From contig NZ_MSJQ01000249.1 in assembly GCF_014596515.1 (NCBI RefSeq), forward strand, positions 1 through 64,000: a stretch of DNA of 64,000 bases, in the 5' to 3' direction. Each line of letters starts with the position of its first letter. Within the stretch, counting starts at the first letter, position 1. Positions 10,040 through 19,786 of this stretch are shown piece after piece. The translations under genes were made by a program, and so were the position numbers. Under the pieces are notes generated by a model that saw only the letters and a list, made by a program, of their open reading frames with translations, was not told where the DNA came from and did not search any database. The DNA comes from Streptomyces sp. CBMA156. Lineage in GTDB: Bacteria; Actinomycetota; Actinomycetes; Streptomycetales; Streptomycetaceae.

Positions 10040-10211
10040 GACTCCCTTTCCCCGGAAGCGCGCGCGGACTGCCCGACGGGTCGTGGCCGGGTCCGTCAGT
10101 CTTCCGGATTGCGGCGGCGCGGCGGTCGCGGCACGCGAGCACACGGCTCGGGTGTCACGCCTTCGTGTGGGTGGCCGTTGGGCTGTTCTCCGTACACGGT
10201 GGTGCAGAGAA

Positions 10212-10248
10212 CTCCGGGGGCGCGGGGGTTCAACTCGCGCCCCCGGAG
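10212..10248 (-). terminator. Hairpin between treS and mak
   Basis: A perfect 13-bp stem (10212-10224 with 10236-10248) with an 11-nt loop lies 47 bp past the treS stop. It would end or attenuate the glgE-treS transcript, suggesting that mak-glgB has some separate transcription. The rest of the 255-bp spacer (10040-10294) shows no gene. Confidence 0.65.
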
Positions 10249-10294
10249 GGTCTGGTGGTGCTGTTCACGCTGGTGTGCCGGGTGCGGCGGATCG

Positions 10295-12019
10295 TTACTT
10301 CGACCGCCTGGTCCCGCTCAGGCGCGGTGGCTGCCGGAGCTGGAACCAGTAGAAGCCGTGCCCGGCCAGGGTGAGCAGGTAGGGCCACTCGCCGATCGAC
10401 GGGAAGCGCACCCCGCCGATCAGCTCGACCGGGTACCGTCCGCCGTACTGCCGGAGGTCCAGCTCGGTCGGCTGCGCGAACCGCGAGAAGTTGTTCACGC
10501 ACATGACCAGGTCCCCCTCGTGCTCGCGCACGAAGGCCAGCACGGCGGGATTGCTGGAGGGCAGTTCGGCGTAGCTGCCGAGGCCGAACGCCGGATTGAG
10601 CTTGCGGATCTCGATCATGCGACGGGTCCAGTGCAGCAGCGAACTCGAACTGCTCTGCTGCGCCTCGACGTTGGTCACCTGGTAGCCGTACACCGGGTCC
10701 ATGATGGGCGGCAGACTGAGCCTGCCCGGGTCGGCGGACGAGAAACCCGCGTTGCGGTCCGGGGTCCACTGCATCGGGGTGCGCACGCCGTCCCGGTCGC
10801 CGAGCCAGATGTTGTCGCCCATGCCGATCTCGTCCCCGTAGTAGAGGACCGGCGAGCCCGGCAGGGAGAGCAGCAGGGCGGTGAACAGCTCGATCTGGTT
10901 GCGGTCGTTCTCCAGCAGCGGGGCGAGCCGGCGGCGGATGCCCACGTTGGCGCGCATCCGGGGGTCCTTGGCGTACTCCGCGTACATGTAGTCGCGCTCC
11001 TCGTCGGTGACCATCTCCAGGGTCAGCTCGTCGTGGTTGCGCAGGAAGATCCCCCACTGGCAGCCGCCCGGGATCTGCGGGGTCTTGGCGAGGATCTCCG
11101 ACACCGGGTAGCGGGACTCCCGGCGCACCGCCATGAAGATCCGGGGCATCACCGGGAAGTGGAACGCCATGTGGCACTCGTCGCCGCCGGAGGCGAAGTC
11201 GCCGAAGTAGTCGACGACGTCCTCCGGCCACTGGTTGGCCTCGGCGAGCAGCACCGTGTCCGGGTAGTTGGCGTCGATCTCCTTGCGGACCCGCTGGAGG
11301 AACTCGTGGGTCTCCGGCAGGTTCTCGCAGTTGGTCCCCTCGCGGGCGAACAGGTACGGCACCGCGTCCAGCCGGAAGCCGTCGATGCCGAGGTCGAGCC
11401 AGAACCGCAGCCCGGCGATCATCTCGGCCTGGACCCGGGGGTTGTCGTAGTTGAGGTCCGGCTGGTGCGAGAAGAAGCGGTGCCAGTAGTACTGCTTGCG
11501 GACCGGGTCGTAGGTCCAGTTGGACGTCTCGGTGTCGACGAAGATGATCCGGGCGTCCGGGTACTGCTTGTCGTCGTCGGCCCACATGTAGAAGTCGCCG
11601 TACGGCCCGTCCGGGTCCGACCGGGAGGCCTGGAACCACGGGTGCTGGTCGCTGGTGTGGTTCATGACGAAGTCGATGACGATGCGCATGCCGCGGGCGT
11701 GCGCGGCGTCGACGAACTCCATGAAGTCGGCGAGGTCGCCGAACTCCGGCAGCACCGAGGTGTAGTCGGACACGTCGTACCCGCCGTCGCGCAGCGGCGA
11801 GGCGAAGAACGGCGGGAGCCAGAGGCAGTCGATCCCGAGCCACTGGAGGTAGTCGAGCTTGGCCGTGAGCCCCTTGAGGTCCCCGACCCCGTCGCCGTTG
11901 CTGTCCTGGAAGGACCGCACCAGCACCTCGTAGAAGACCGCACGCTTGAACCACTCGGGGTCGAGCTTCTTCTTCGAGGTCTCGGGGAAGGTGTCGGGGA
12001 CGGGCTCGTTCACTGTCAC
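10295..12019 (-). CDS. treS: Trehalose synthase (maltose alpha-D-glucosyltransferase)
   Basis: Isomerises trehalose and maltose, feeding maltose to Mak. The 574-residue GH13 protein shows [22 protein letters not shown] near the N terminus, nucleophile Asp in [12 protein letters not shown], Glu in [13 protein letters not shown] and HDELTLEMV, in the usual TreS order. It is the stand-alone form with no fused kinase. The GTG start at 12017-12019 has a GGAGGAA 9 nt upstream and overlaps the glgE stop by 4 bp (GTGA), so it is translationally coupled to glgE. Confidence 0.95.
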   Translation of the reverse strand: MTVNEPVPDTFPETSKKKLDPEWFKRAVFYEVLVRSFQDSNGDGVGDLKGLTAKLDYLQWLGIDCLWLPPFFASPLRDGGYDVSDYTSVLPEFGDLADFMEFVDAAHARGMRIVIDFVMNHTSDQHPWFQASRSDPDGPYGDFYMWADDDKQYPDARIIFVDTETSNWTYDPVRKQYYWHRFFSHQPDLNYDNPRVQAEMIAGLRFWLDLGIDGFRLDAVPYLFAREGTNCENLPETHEFLQRVRKEIDANYPDTVLLAEANQWPEDVVDYFGDFASGGDECHMAFHFPVMPRIFMAVRRESRYPVSEILAKTPQIPGGCQWGIFLRNHDELTLEMVTDEERDYMYAEYAKDPRMRANVGIRRRLAPLLENDRNQIELFTALLLSLPGSPVLYYGDEIGMGDNIWLGDRDGVRTPMQWTPDRNAGFSSADPGRLSLPPIMDPVYGYQVTNVEAQQSSSSSLLHWTRRMIEIRKLNPAFGLGSYAELPSSNPAVLAFVREHEGDLVMCVNNFSRFAQPTELDLRQYGGRYPVELIGGVRFPSIGEWPYLLTLAGHGFYWFQLRQPPRLSGTRRSK

Positions 12020-14472
12020 GCTGGGTTCCTCCGAACCGTGAGGAGGTGAGCCGGCTCGGCTGAGGGATCGAGCCGGACGTAGTTGTGCCGGCCCCAGGTG
12101 TAGACGGCGCCGGTGAGCTCGTCGTGCACCGCGTACGGGCCGTCCGTGTCGTGCCCGGGGAGGGCGAGCGTGACGGTGGCCTCCTGGACGTGGTGCGGGT
12201 CGAGGTTCACCACGGTGATGACCTGGTCGGTGAGGCCCTCGGGGGTGGTCGCGGTCTTGGAGTAGGCGAGCACCTGGTCGTTGTCGGTGGGGTGGAAGCG
12301 CAGGTCGCGCAGCTGCCGGAGGGCGGGGTGGCGGCGGCGCAGCCGGTTCAGCACGGTCAGCAGCGGGGCCAGGGTGTCGGTGCGGCTCCAGTCGCGCGGG
12401 CGCAGTTCGTACTTCTCCGAGTGCAGGTACTCCTCGGAGCCCGGGTGGGCCGGCTCGTTCTCGTACAGCTCGTAGCCGGCGTAGACGCCGTAGCTGGGGG
12501 AGAGGGTGGCGGCGAGCACCGCGCGGACCGCGAAGGCGGCGCGGCCGCCGTGCTGGAGGTACGCGTGCAGGATGTCCGGGGTGTTGGCGAAGAAGTTGGG
12601 CCGCATGTAGGAGGCGGCGTCACCGCTGAGTTCGGTGAGGTACTCGGTGAGTTCCTGCTTGGTGGTGCGCCAGGTGAAGTACGTGTACGACTGGTGGAAA
12701 CCGATCTTCGCAAGGGCCTGCATCATCGCCGGGCGGGTGAAGGCCTCGGCCAGGAACACGACGTCCGGGTCGGTGCGGGCGACGTCGGCGAGCACCTTCT
12801 CCCAGAACACCACCGGTTTGGTGTGGGGGTTGTCGACCCGGAAGATCCGGACTCCGTGCGACATCCAGAAGCGGAGGATCCGGATGCTTTCCTTGACGAT
12901 TCCGTCCATGTCCTGGTCGAAGTTGACCGGATAGATGTCCTGGTACTTCTTCGGCGGATTCTCGGCGTACGCGATGGTGCCGTCCGCGCGGTGGTTGAAC
13001 CATTCCGGATGCTTGTTCACCCACGGGTGGTCGGGGGAGCACTGGAGTGCGAAGTCCAGCGCCACCTCCAGGTGCAGCGCCTGCGCCTCGGCGACGAAGT
13101 GGTCGAAGTCCTCGATGGTGCCGAGGTCCGGGTGGAGCGCGTCGTGGCCGCCCTCGGGGGAGCCGATCGCCCAGGGCGAGCCGACGTCGTGCGGACCGGC
13201 CGTCAGGGTGTTGTCCGGGCCCTTGCGGAAGGCTCGGCCGATCGGGTGGACCGGCGGCAGGTAGACCACGTCGAAGCCCATCGCGGCGACGGCCGGCAGC
13301 CGCTCGGCGGCGGTGCGCAGGGTGCCGTGGCGCGGCGGTTCGACGCCGGCCGGGTCCACCACCGCGCCCTCCGAACGGGGGAAGAACTCGTACCAGGAGC
13401 CGAACAGCGCGCGCTCGCGGTCGACCTGGAGCGGCAGCGGGCGGGAGGCGCTGAGCAGCTCGCGCAGCGGGTGGCGGGCCAGCACGTCGAGCACCTCGGG
13501 GGCGACCGCGGCGGCCAGCCGGGACAGCGGCGGCAGCGACGGGTCGCGCAGCGCGTCGGCGGCGGCCAGGACGTCGGCGCGGCCCTCCTTCTTGGGCACC
13601 CCGGCCGCGGCCTGCTCCAGCAGCCGGGCGCCCTCCTCCAGGACCAGCGCGGTGTCGATCCCGGCGGGCAGCTTCACCGCAGCGGCCTTGCGCCAGGTGG
13701 CGACCGGGTCGCTCCACGCCTCCACCAGGTACGACCAGCGGCCGGGAGCGGTCGGGGTCACGTGCGCGCCCCAGCGGTCGGTGCCCTCGGCCAGCTCGCG
13801 CATCGGCGTCCACGGGCCGCTGCGGCCGCGCGGGTCGCGCAGCACCACGTTGGCGTTGACGGCGTCGTGGCCCTCGCGGAAGACGGTCGCGGTGACCGGG
13901 AAGGTCTCGCCGACGACGGCCTTGGCCGGGCGGCGGCCGGCGTCGACGAGGGGACTGACGTCCAGGACGGGGATGCGGCCGATCACGGTGTCGCTCTCTG
14001 TCGTCTTGCGGGCGGAGGGCTTGGCGGTGGCCTTGGCCGGGGGTTTGGCGGGGGTCTTGCCGGCGGCCTTGGTGGAGGCCCGGCCCGCGGTCTTCCCCGC
14101 GGCTGCCTTCCCCGTGGGGGTTTCCCCCGCGGAGGCCTTGGCGGCGGACGTCCGGCGCGGCGCCGGATCGGCCCCGGCGCCGCCCTTCGGGGTGGTGGCC
14201 GACGCGGTGGCCGTGGTGCGGCGCGTGGTGGTGCGCCTGCGGGGTGCCGCGGTGCTGTCCTCCTCGGCCCCTGGGTGTCGGTCCGCCGGGGAGGGCCCGG
14301 CCGCGGAGGGCCGGGCTTCGGAGGATCCGCCACGGACCGCCCCGGACGCCCTCGGCGCCGGCATCGCCGGATCTGTCCGAGTGTCAGAATCCATCCGTCC
14401 GGCGGATTCCGCGACCGCTGCGTCGAGGGTGTCGGCCACCGGTGTGGACTGGTCCCGCGTGTCGCCGTGCAT
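12016..14472 (-). CDS. glgE: Alpha-1,4-glucan:maltose-1-phosphate maltosyltransferase with a long basic N-terminal extension
   Basis: Transfers maltosyl units from maltose-1-phosphate onto alpha-glucan chains. The core begins near [23 protein letters not shown] and carries the GlgE GH13_3 markers: [14 protein letters not shown] (nucleophile Asp) and [11 protein letters not shown] (Glu). With the ATG at 14472, which has an AGGAG 8 nt upstream, the protein is 818 residues, about 150 longer than the usual 660-675. The extra part is low-complexity Ala/Thr/Lys/Arg/Pro sequence ([21 protein letters not shown]). A later start cannot be excluded. The 1018-residue reading further upstream is unsupported. 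It overlaps treS and diverges from glgP. Confidence 0.92.
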   Translation of the reverse strand: MHGDTRDQSTPVADTLDAAVAESAGRMDSDTRTDPAMPAPRASGAVRGGSSEARPSAAGPSPADRHPGAEEDSTAAPRRRTTTRRTTATASATTPKGGAGADPAPRRTSAAKASAGETPTGKAAAGKTAGRASTKAAGKTPAKPPAKATAKPSARKTTESDTVIGRIPVLDVSPLVDAGRRPAKAVVGETFPVTATVFREGHDAVNANVVLRDPRGRSGPWTPMRELAEGTDRWGAHVTPTAPGRWSYLVEAWSDPVATWRKAAAVKLPAGIDTALVLEEGARLLEQAAAGVPKKEGRADVLAAADALRDPSLPPLSRLAAAVAPEVLDVLARHPLRELLSASRPLPLQVDRERALFGSWYEFFPRSEGAVVDPAGVEPPRHGTLRTAAERLPAVAAMGFDVVYLPPVHPIGRAFRKGPDNTLTAGPHDVGSPWAIGSPEGGHDALHPDLGTIEDFDHFVAEAQALHLEVALDFALQCSPDHPWVNKHPEWFNHRADGTIAYAENPPKKYQDIYPVNFDQDMDGIVKESIRILRFWMSHGVRIFRVDNPHTKPVVFWEKVLADVARTDPDVVFLAEAFTRPAMMQALAKIGFHQSYTYFTWRTTKQELTEYLTELSGDAASYMRPNFFANTPDILHAYLQHGGRAAFAVRAVLAATLSPSYGVYAGYELYENEPAHPGSEEYLHSEKYELRPRDWSRTDTLAPLLTVLNRLRRRHPALRQLRDLRFHPTDNDQVLAYSKTATTPEGLTDQVITVVNLDPHHVQEATVTLALPGHDTDGPYAVHDELTGAVYTWGRHNYVRLDPSAEPAHLLTVRRNPA

Positions 14473-15115
14473 GCCAAGCTCCTGCCCGAGATCGGCGGCA
14501 GCTCCCCGCGGGCCGAGGCCGGGGGAGTACCGGGAAGACTGCTGGGTGGGGAGGACGTGCGACCGGAGCCTGCCCGCGCCGCTGTTCCCGGCAACCTGCC
14601 CGGCGCCCGCCGAGCCGGCGGTGGGGCGCCCCGGAGCCCGTGTGCGTCCCGGCGCACGCCTCCGCGGGGCACGCGTCTTGGGCGACCCGGTCCACCCGTG
14701 AACGAGCGGACCGGGTGCGAGGACACGCGTCCGTGCGCGGTGAGCGCCGAATGGGCTAAGAAGGACGGGAACGGTCAACGCGAAAAGGATTCGGACGTGC
14801 TGCTTCGAGGGGGACGCCACCCGTCGTCGCACTGCCCACAGCATCGAACGACCTTCGGCCATCCTCGCACCGGAGGCGGGGTTTTTGCAGCGGTACGACA
14901 GTAGTTTCGGGTCTTCTCCCGAGTGGATGAGCCATCGGAAATGGACCCGTACCGAAGAGTTCACGTATTGGTAGCGCAGGCCCCGGAAATGTGCGCCGCG
15001 CGCGCCCCCCGTGCAGACCAATGCGCCGAATGCGATCTCATCAATAGGCCGAACGGATGCCCAATAGTCCACTTGACGCTCTGTCGGGCCGATCGCCGAG
15101 GCTACGCTTCACGCC
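14473..15115. promoter_or_regulatory. Divergent glgE / glgP regulatory region
   Basis: This 643-bp spacer holds no credible gene. The first 280 bp next to glgE are GC-rich. The segment from about 14750 to 15110 is clearly less GC-rich. Candidate -35 hexamers are TTGACC on the minus strand (14773-14778, toward glgE) and TTGACG on the plus strand (15073-15078, toward glgP). Neither has a clean -10 at standard spacing. glgP has almost no room for a leader, so it may be leaderless. Confidence 0.45.
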
Positions 15116-17782
15116 GTGAAGGCAATCCGCAGATTCACCGTCCGCACCGTCCTGCCCGAACAACTCCAGCCGTTGCACGAGCTGGCCCTCAACCTGCGCT
15201 GGTCCTGGCACCCCGAGACCAGGGACCTGTTCCGGTCCGTGGACCCCGAGGTCTGGGCCGCGACCGGCGAGGACCCGGTGCGGCTGCTCGGGGAGGTCCC
15301 GGCCACCCGGCTCGCCGCGCTCGCCACCGACCGGCGCTTCCTGCGCAGACTCGGCGACCTCGCCGAGGACCTGCGCGAGTACCTGACCGGCCCGCGCTGG
15401 TACCAGACCCGTCAGGCGGCCGATGCCGCCCCGCTGCCCGCCGCGATCGCCTACTTCTCACCCGAGTACGGCATCGCCGCCGCGCTGCCCCAGTACTCCG
15501 GCGGACTCGGCATCCTGGCCGGCGACCACCTCAAGGCCGCCAGCGACCTCGGGGTGCCGGTCATCGGCGTCGGCCTGTTCTACCGGCACGGCTACTTCCG
15601 GCAGTCCCTGAGCCGGGACGGCTGGCAACAGGAGCGCTATCCGCTGCTCGATCCGGACGAACTCGCGGTCAGCCTGCTCCGGGAGGCCGACGGCACCCCC
15701 AGCCGGATCGACCTCGCCCTGCCCGGCGGCCGCACCCTGGCCGCCCACATCTGGAAGGCCCAGGTCGGGCGGGTCCCGCTGCTGCTGCTCGACTCCGACA
15801 TCGAGGCCAACTCGCCGGCCGAGCGGGACGTCACCGACCGGCTGTACGGCGGCGGCAGCGAGCACCGGCTGCTCCAGGAGATGCTGCTCGGCATCGGCGG
15901 CGTCCGGGCGGTGCGCGCCCACTGCCGGCTCACCGGGCACCCGGCCCCCGACGTCTTCCACACCAACGAGGGCCACGCCGGCTTCCTCGGCGTGGAACGC
16001 ATCCGGGAGCTGGTCGCCGAGGCCCCGGCGGGCCTCGACTTCGCCGCCGCCCTGGAGGCCGTCCGGGCCGGCACCCTCTTCACCACCCACACCCCCGTCC
16101 CGGCCGGCATCGACCGCTTCGACCGCGAGCTGGTCGCCCGCCACTTCGGCGGCGACGCCGCGCTGCCCGGCGTGCCGGTCGACCAGGTGCTCGCGCTCGG
16201 CGCCGAGAGCTGGCCCGACGGGGACCCGAAGCTGTTCAACATGGCCGCCATGGGCCTGCGGCTGGCCCAGCGCGCCAACGGGGTCTCCACCCTGCACGGC
16301 GAGGTCAGCCGCTCGATGTTCAACGGCCTGTGGCCCGGCTTCGACCCCGCCGAGGTACCGATCACCTCGGTCACCAACGGGGTGCACGCCGCCACCTGGA
16401 TCGACCCGGCGGTGGTCAGGCTCGGCGCCGCCGAGATCGGCGCCGAGCGCGCCGAGGAGGCGATGACCACCGGCGAGACCCGGCGCTGGACCGGCCTGGA
16501 GCTGATCGGCAACACCGAGGTCTGGGAGCTGCGGCGCAGCCTGCGGGCGCAGCTGGTGGAGGAGGCCAGGCGCCGGCTGCACGCCTCCTGGCGCCGGCGC
16601 GGGGCCGGCGAGGCCGAACTCGGCTGGGTCTCCTCGGTGCTCGACCCCGACGTGCTGACCATCGGCTTCGCCCGCCGGGTGCCCTCGTACAAGCGGCTCA
16701 CCCTGATGCTGCGGGACGCCGAGCGGCTGCGCGCCCTGCTGCTGCACCCCACCAGGCCGGTGCAGATCGTGGTCGCCGGCAAGGCCCACCCGGCCGACGA
16801 CGGCGGCAAGCGGCTGATCCAGCAGATGGTCGCCTTCGCCGACGACCCGGCGGTGCGGCACCGGATCGTCTTCCTGCCCGACTACGACATGGCGATGGCC
16901 CAGCGCCTCTACCCGGGCTGCGACGTCTGGCTGAACAACCCGCTGCGCCCGCTGGAGGCCTGCGGCACCTCGGGGATGAAGGCCGCGCTCAACGGCTGCC
17001 TCAACCTGTCCGTCCTGGACGGCTGGTGGGACGAGTGGTACGACGGCCGCAACGGCTGGGCGATCCCCACCGCCGACGAGAGCGGCGGGGTGCTCGACCC
17101 GGACAGCGGCGAGGCCGAGCGGCGCGACGACATCGAGGCGGCCGCGCTCTACGACCTGATCGAGAACCAGGTCGCCGCCCGGTTCTACGACCGGGACGGG
17201 GACGGGCTGCCGCAGCAGTGGATCGCCATGGTCCGGCACACCCTGGTGACCCTCGGGCCCAAGGTGCTGGCCGGGCGGATGGTCCGGGAGTACGTCGAAC
17301 GGCTGTACGCCCCGGCGGCGCAGGCCCAGCGGGAGCTGGCGGACCGGCAGGGCCGCAGCGCGCGCGAGCTGGCGGTGTGGAAGGCGAAGGTCAGGGAGGC
17401 GTGGCCGGCCGTCCGGGTGGAGCACGTCGAGGCGGACTGCCCGGCCGACGCGCAGGAGCTGGGCAGCTCGCTGGCGCTGCGGGTGCAGGTCGGGCTCGGG
17501 ACGCTGGAGCCGGCCGACGTCGAGGTGCAGGCGGTCTCCGGCCGGGTCGACGAGCGCGACCGCATCTCGGACGCCTGCCTGCTCGCCCTCAAGCCGGTCG
17601 GCGGGCCCGACCTGGACGGCCGCACCCGCTACGAGGGCTCGCTGGAGCTGTGCCGGACGGGACCGTTCGGCTACACCGTCCGGGTGCTGCCCGCGCACCC
17701 CCGGCTGGCCTCGCCGGCCGAGCTGGGGCTGGTCGCCCTGCCCGCCGAGTCGGCCGGGATGGACGCCGGGCTGCTGCGCTGA
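15116..17782 (+). CDS. glgP: Alpha-glucan (glycogen) phosphorylase
   Basis: Releases glucose-1-phosphate from non-reducing ends of alpha-glucan using PLP. The 888-residue protein is of the GT35 alpha-glucan phosphorylase type common in actinobacteria: N-terminal domain starting MKAIRRFTVRTVLP, AYFSPEYGIAAALPQYSGG, VFHTNEGHAGF, FARRVPSYKR, and the PLP-lysine region EACGTSGMKAALNG. The GTG start at 15116 is chosen because it gives this N terminus; no Shine-Dalgarno is visible. It runs opposite to glgE, so synthesis and breakdown of the polymer share one control region. A hairpin follows the stop. Confidence 0.93.
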   Translation: MKAIRRFTVRTVLPEQLQPLHELALNLRWSWHPETRDLFRSVDPEVWAATGEDPVRLLGEVPATRLAALATDRRFLRRLGDLAEDLREYLTGPRWYQTRQAADAAPLPAAIAYFSPEYGIAAALPQYSGGLGILAGDHLKAASDLGVPVIGVGLFYRHGYFRQSLSRDGWQQERYPLLDPDELAVSLLREADGTPSRIDLALPGGRTLAAHIWKAQVGRVPLLLLDSDIEANSPAERDVTDRLYGGGSEHRLLQEMLLGIGGVRAVRAHCRLTGHPAPDVFHTNEGHAGFLGVERIRELVAEAPAGLDFAAALEAVRAGTLFTTHTPVPAGIDRFDRELVARHFGGDAALPGVPVDQVLALGAESWPDGDPKLFNMAAMGLRLAQRANGVSTLHGEVSRSMFNGLWPGFDPAEVPITSVTNGVHAATWIDPAVVRLGAAEIGAERAEEAMTTGETRRWTGLELIGNTEVWELRRSLRAQLVEEARRRLHASWRRRGAGEAELGWVSSVLDPDVLTIGFARRVPSYKRLTLMLRDAERLRALLLHPTRPVQIVVAGKAHPADDGGKRLIQQMVAFADDPAVRHRIVFLPDYDMAMAQRLYPGCDVWLNNPLRPLEACGTSGMKAALNGCLNLSVLDGWWDEWYDGRNGWAIPTADESGGVLDPDSGEAERRDDIEAAALYDLIENQVAARFYDRDGDGLPQQWIAMVRHTLVTLGPKVLAGRMVREYVERLYAPAAQAQRELADRQGRSARELAVWKAKVREAWPAVRVEHVEADCPADAQELGSSLALRVQVGLGTLEPADVEVQAVSGRVDERDRISDACLLALKPVGGPDLDGRTRYEGSLELCRTGPFGYTVRVLPAHPRLASPAELGLVALPAESAGMDAGLLR

Positions 17783-17787
17783 CCCTC

Positions 17788-17815
17788 GGACGGCCGCCGG
17801 CGTGGGCGGCCGTCC
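17788..17815 (+). terminator. Hairpin terminator after glgP
   Basis: A perfect 11-bp stem (17788-17798 with 17805-17815) with a 6-nt loop starts 6 bp after the glgP stop. Confidence 0.7.
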
Positions 17816-17874
17816 GGGGCGGCCGTGAACCGTGCGCGCGGCCGTTCCCGTTCCGTCCCTCGGGAAGTGGGGTG

Positions 17875-17910
17875 GCCCGGCCGGGTGCGTGACGGCGCAC
17901 CCGGCCGGGC
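17875..17910. terminator. Hairpin terminator facing the ABC exporter genes
   Basis: A perfect 14-bp stem (17875-17888 with 17897-17910) lies 29 bp beyond the leftward ABC gene stop. With the preceding hairpin it separates two convergent transcripts. Confidence 0.7.
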
Positions 17911-17938
17911 ACATTCGTGGGGCCGGGACGGCCTGGTC

Positions 17939-19786
17939 CTAGACCAGGCTGTCCCGCCAGGCCCGGTGGAGGGCGGCGAAGCGGCCGGAGCCGCTGATCA
18001 GCTCCTGTGGGGAGCCATCCTCCACGATCCGGCCCTGGTCCATCACCAGGACCCGGTCGGCGATCTCCACGGTGGAGAGCCGGTGGGCGATGATCACGGC
18101 CGTCCGCCCGGCCAGGACGGTGCGCATCGCCCGCTGGACGGCCTGCTCCCCGGGGACGTCCAGCGAGCTGGTCGCCTCGTCCAGGATCAGCACCGCGGGG
18201 TCGGCGAGCAGGGCGCGGGCGAAGGCCACCAGCTGGCGCTGGCCGGCCGAGATCCGGCCGCCGCGCTTGCGCACGTCGGTGTCGAAGCCGTTCGGCAAGG
18301 CGGCGACGAACTCGTACGCGCCGATGTCCCGGGCGGCCTGCTCGACCTCCTCGCGGGTGGCGTCCGGGCGGCCGAGGGCGATGTTCTCGGCGACGGTGCC
18401 GGAGAACAGGAAGGACTCCTGGGTCACCATCACCACGCCGCGCCGCAGGTCGGGCGTGGTGAGCTCGCGCAGGTCCACGCCGTCCAGCCGGATCCGGCCG
18501 TCGCTCGGGTCGTAGAAGCGGGCCAGCAGCTTGGCGACCGTCGACTTGCCGGCGCCCGTCGCGCCGACCACCGCCACCGTCTGACCGGCCGGGATCAGCA
18601 GGTCGAAGGGCGGCAGCACCTCCTTGCCGGTGCGGTAGGTGAAGCGGGTGCCCTCGAAGGAGACTTCGCGGCCCTTCCCGGTGGCCCCGGGCAGCTCGGC
18701 GGGCTCGGCCGGCTCGGCGACCGTCGGCTCGTGGGCGAGCAGGCCGGAGATCTTCTCCAGGGCGGCGGCGGCCGACTGGTAGCTGTTCAGGAACATCGCC
18801 AGCTGGTCGATGGGGTCGAAGAGCCGGCGCAGGTAGAGCGCGAAGGCGGTGAGCACGCCCAGTTCGAGCGCGTCGTCCACGACCAGGTAGGCGCCGAGCA
18901 CCACCACGCCGGTGGTCCACAGGTTGGCGGTGGCGCGGGAGAGGCCGACGTAGCGGGCGATCTCCAGCAGGCCGTCGGCGGTCGCGGTGGCGGACTGTCC
19001 GTTGACCACGGCGAAGGCGGCGTCGTTGGCCTTCTCGCGGCGGAAGGCCTGCACCGGGCGGATGCCGTTCATGGTCTCGGTGAAGCGGACGATCAGCGAG
19101 GCGGCCGAGGTGCGCGAGCGCCGGTAGACCCGGCGCGAGCGGGTCCGGAAGGAGTGGGCGATCAGGGCCAGCGGCAGGAAGGCCGCCAGCGAGACCAGGC
19201 CGAGCCGCCAGTCCAGCACCACCAGCAGCAGCGAGATGTAGCAGACCGACAGGAGGACCGTCAGCAGCTCCTGGAGGCCCTCGGAGAGCAGCTCGCGCAG
19301 CGCGTCGATGTCGCTGGTGGCGCGGGAGATGATCCGGCCCGAGGTGTAGCGCTCGTGGAAGTCCAGGCTGAGCCGCTGGGCGTGCCGGAAGATCCGGCCG
19401 CGCAGCTCCAGCACGATGTCCTGGTTGACCCGGGCGCTGATCTTGATGAACACCCACTGGAGCACCGGGCTGAGCAGCGCGAAGAACAGGTAGGCCGCGA
19501 CCACGGCGATCAGCGGCCCCGCGTCGTCGTCGCGCAGCGCCGGGATGCCGCGGTCCATCGCCACCGCGACCAGCAGCGGGCCGGACTGCAGGGCGGCCTG
19601 CTGGACCAGGATCACCACCATCGCGACGGTGATCCTGGCCCGGTGCGGGCCGAGCAGCGAGCGCAGCAGTGCCCGGGGCGCGCCGGGCGGGACGGGTATG
19701 TCCTCCTCGTCGGCCGGCGGGGCGGGCAGTTCCTCCTCGACGGGTTCGGCGGCCCCGGCCCTGGTGGGTTCGGCGGTGGTCGTCAT
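17939..19786 (-). CDS. ABC exporter half-transporter, catalytic-site subunit
   Basis: A 615-residue type IV ABC half-exporter: six predicted membrane helices in residues 45-340, then an ATPase domain. It has Walker A GATGAGKST, Walker B ILILDEATSSLD with the catalytic Glu, H-loop IIAHRLST, but a non-canonical signature ISAGQRQ in place of LSGGQ. Its partner overlaps it by 4 bp upstream (ATGA). In this pair the deviant signature would face the partner's deviant Walker B, giving one active and one degenerate ATP site, as in known heterodimeric exporters. The exported substrate is unknown; drug or lipid export is common in the family. Start ATG at 19786 (MTTTAEPTRAG). Confidence 0.88.
   Translation of the reverse strand: MTTTAEPTRAGAAEPVEEELPAPPADEEDIPVPPGAPRALLRSLLGPHRARITVAMVVILVQQAALQSGPLLVAVAMDRGIPALRDDDAGPLIAVVAAYLFFALLSPVLQWVFIKISARVNQDIVLELRGRIFRHAQRLSLDFHERYTSGRIISRATSDIDALRELLSEGLQELLTVLLSVCYISLLLVVLDWRLGLVSLAAFLPLALIAHSFRTRSRRVYRRSRTSAASLIVRFTETMNGIRPVQAFRREKANDAAFAVVNGQSATATADGLLEIARYVGLSRATANLWTTGVVVLGAYLVVDDALELGVLTAFALYLRRLFDPIDQLAMFLNSYQSAAAALEKISGLLAHEPTVAEPAEPAELPGATGKGREVSFEGTRFTYRTGKEVLPPFDLLIPAGQTVAVVGATGAGKSTVAKLLARFYDPSDGRIRLDGVDLRELTTPDLRRGVVMVTQESFLFSGTVAENIALGRPDATREEVEQAARDIGAYEFVAALPNGFDTDVRKRGGRISAGQRQLVAFARALLADPAVLILDEATSSLDVPGEQAVQRAMRTVLAGRTAVIIAHRLSTVEIADRVLVMDQGRIVEDGSPQELISGSGRFAALHRAWRDSLV

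Noticed and set aside
14473-15072. Upstream GlgE extension to 1018 residues
   Set aside because: The extra 200 codons cross the divergent promoter region, lack an RBS and show non-coding composition; ATG 14472 has AGGAG.
14923-17892. 989-codon plus-strand frame overlapping glgP
   Set aside because: Out of frame with GlgP, Arg/Pro/Ala-rich with no motifs; GlgP has all family signatures.
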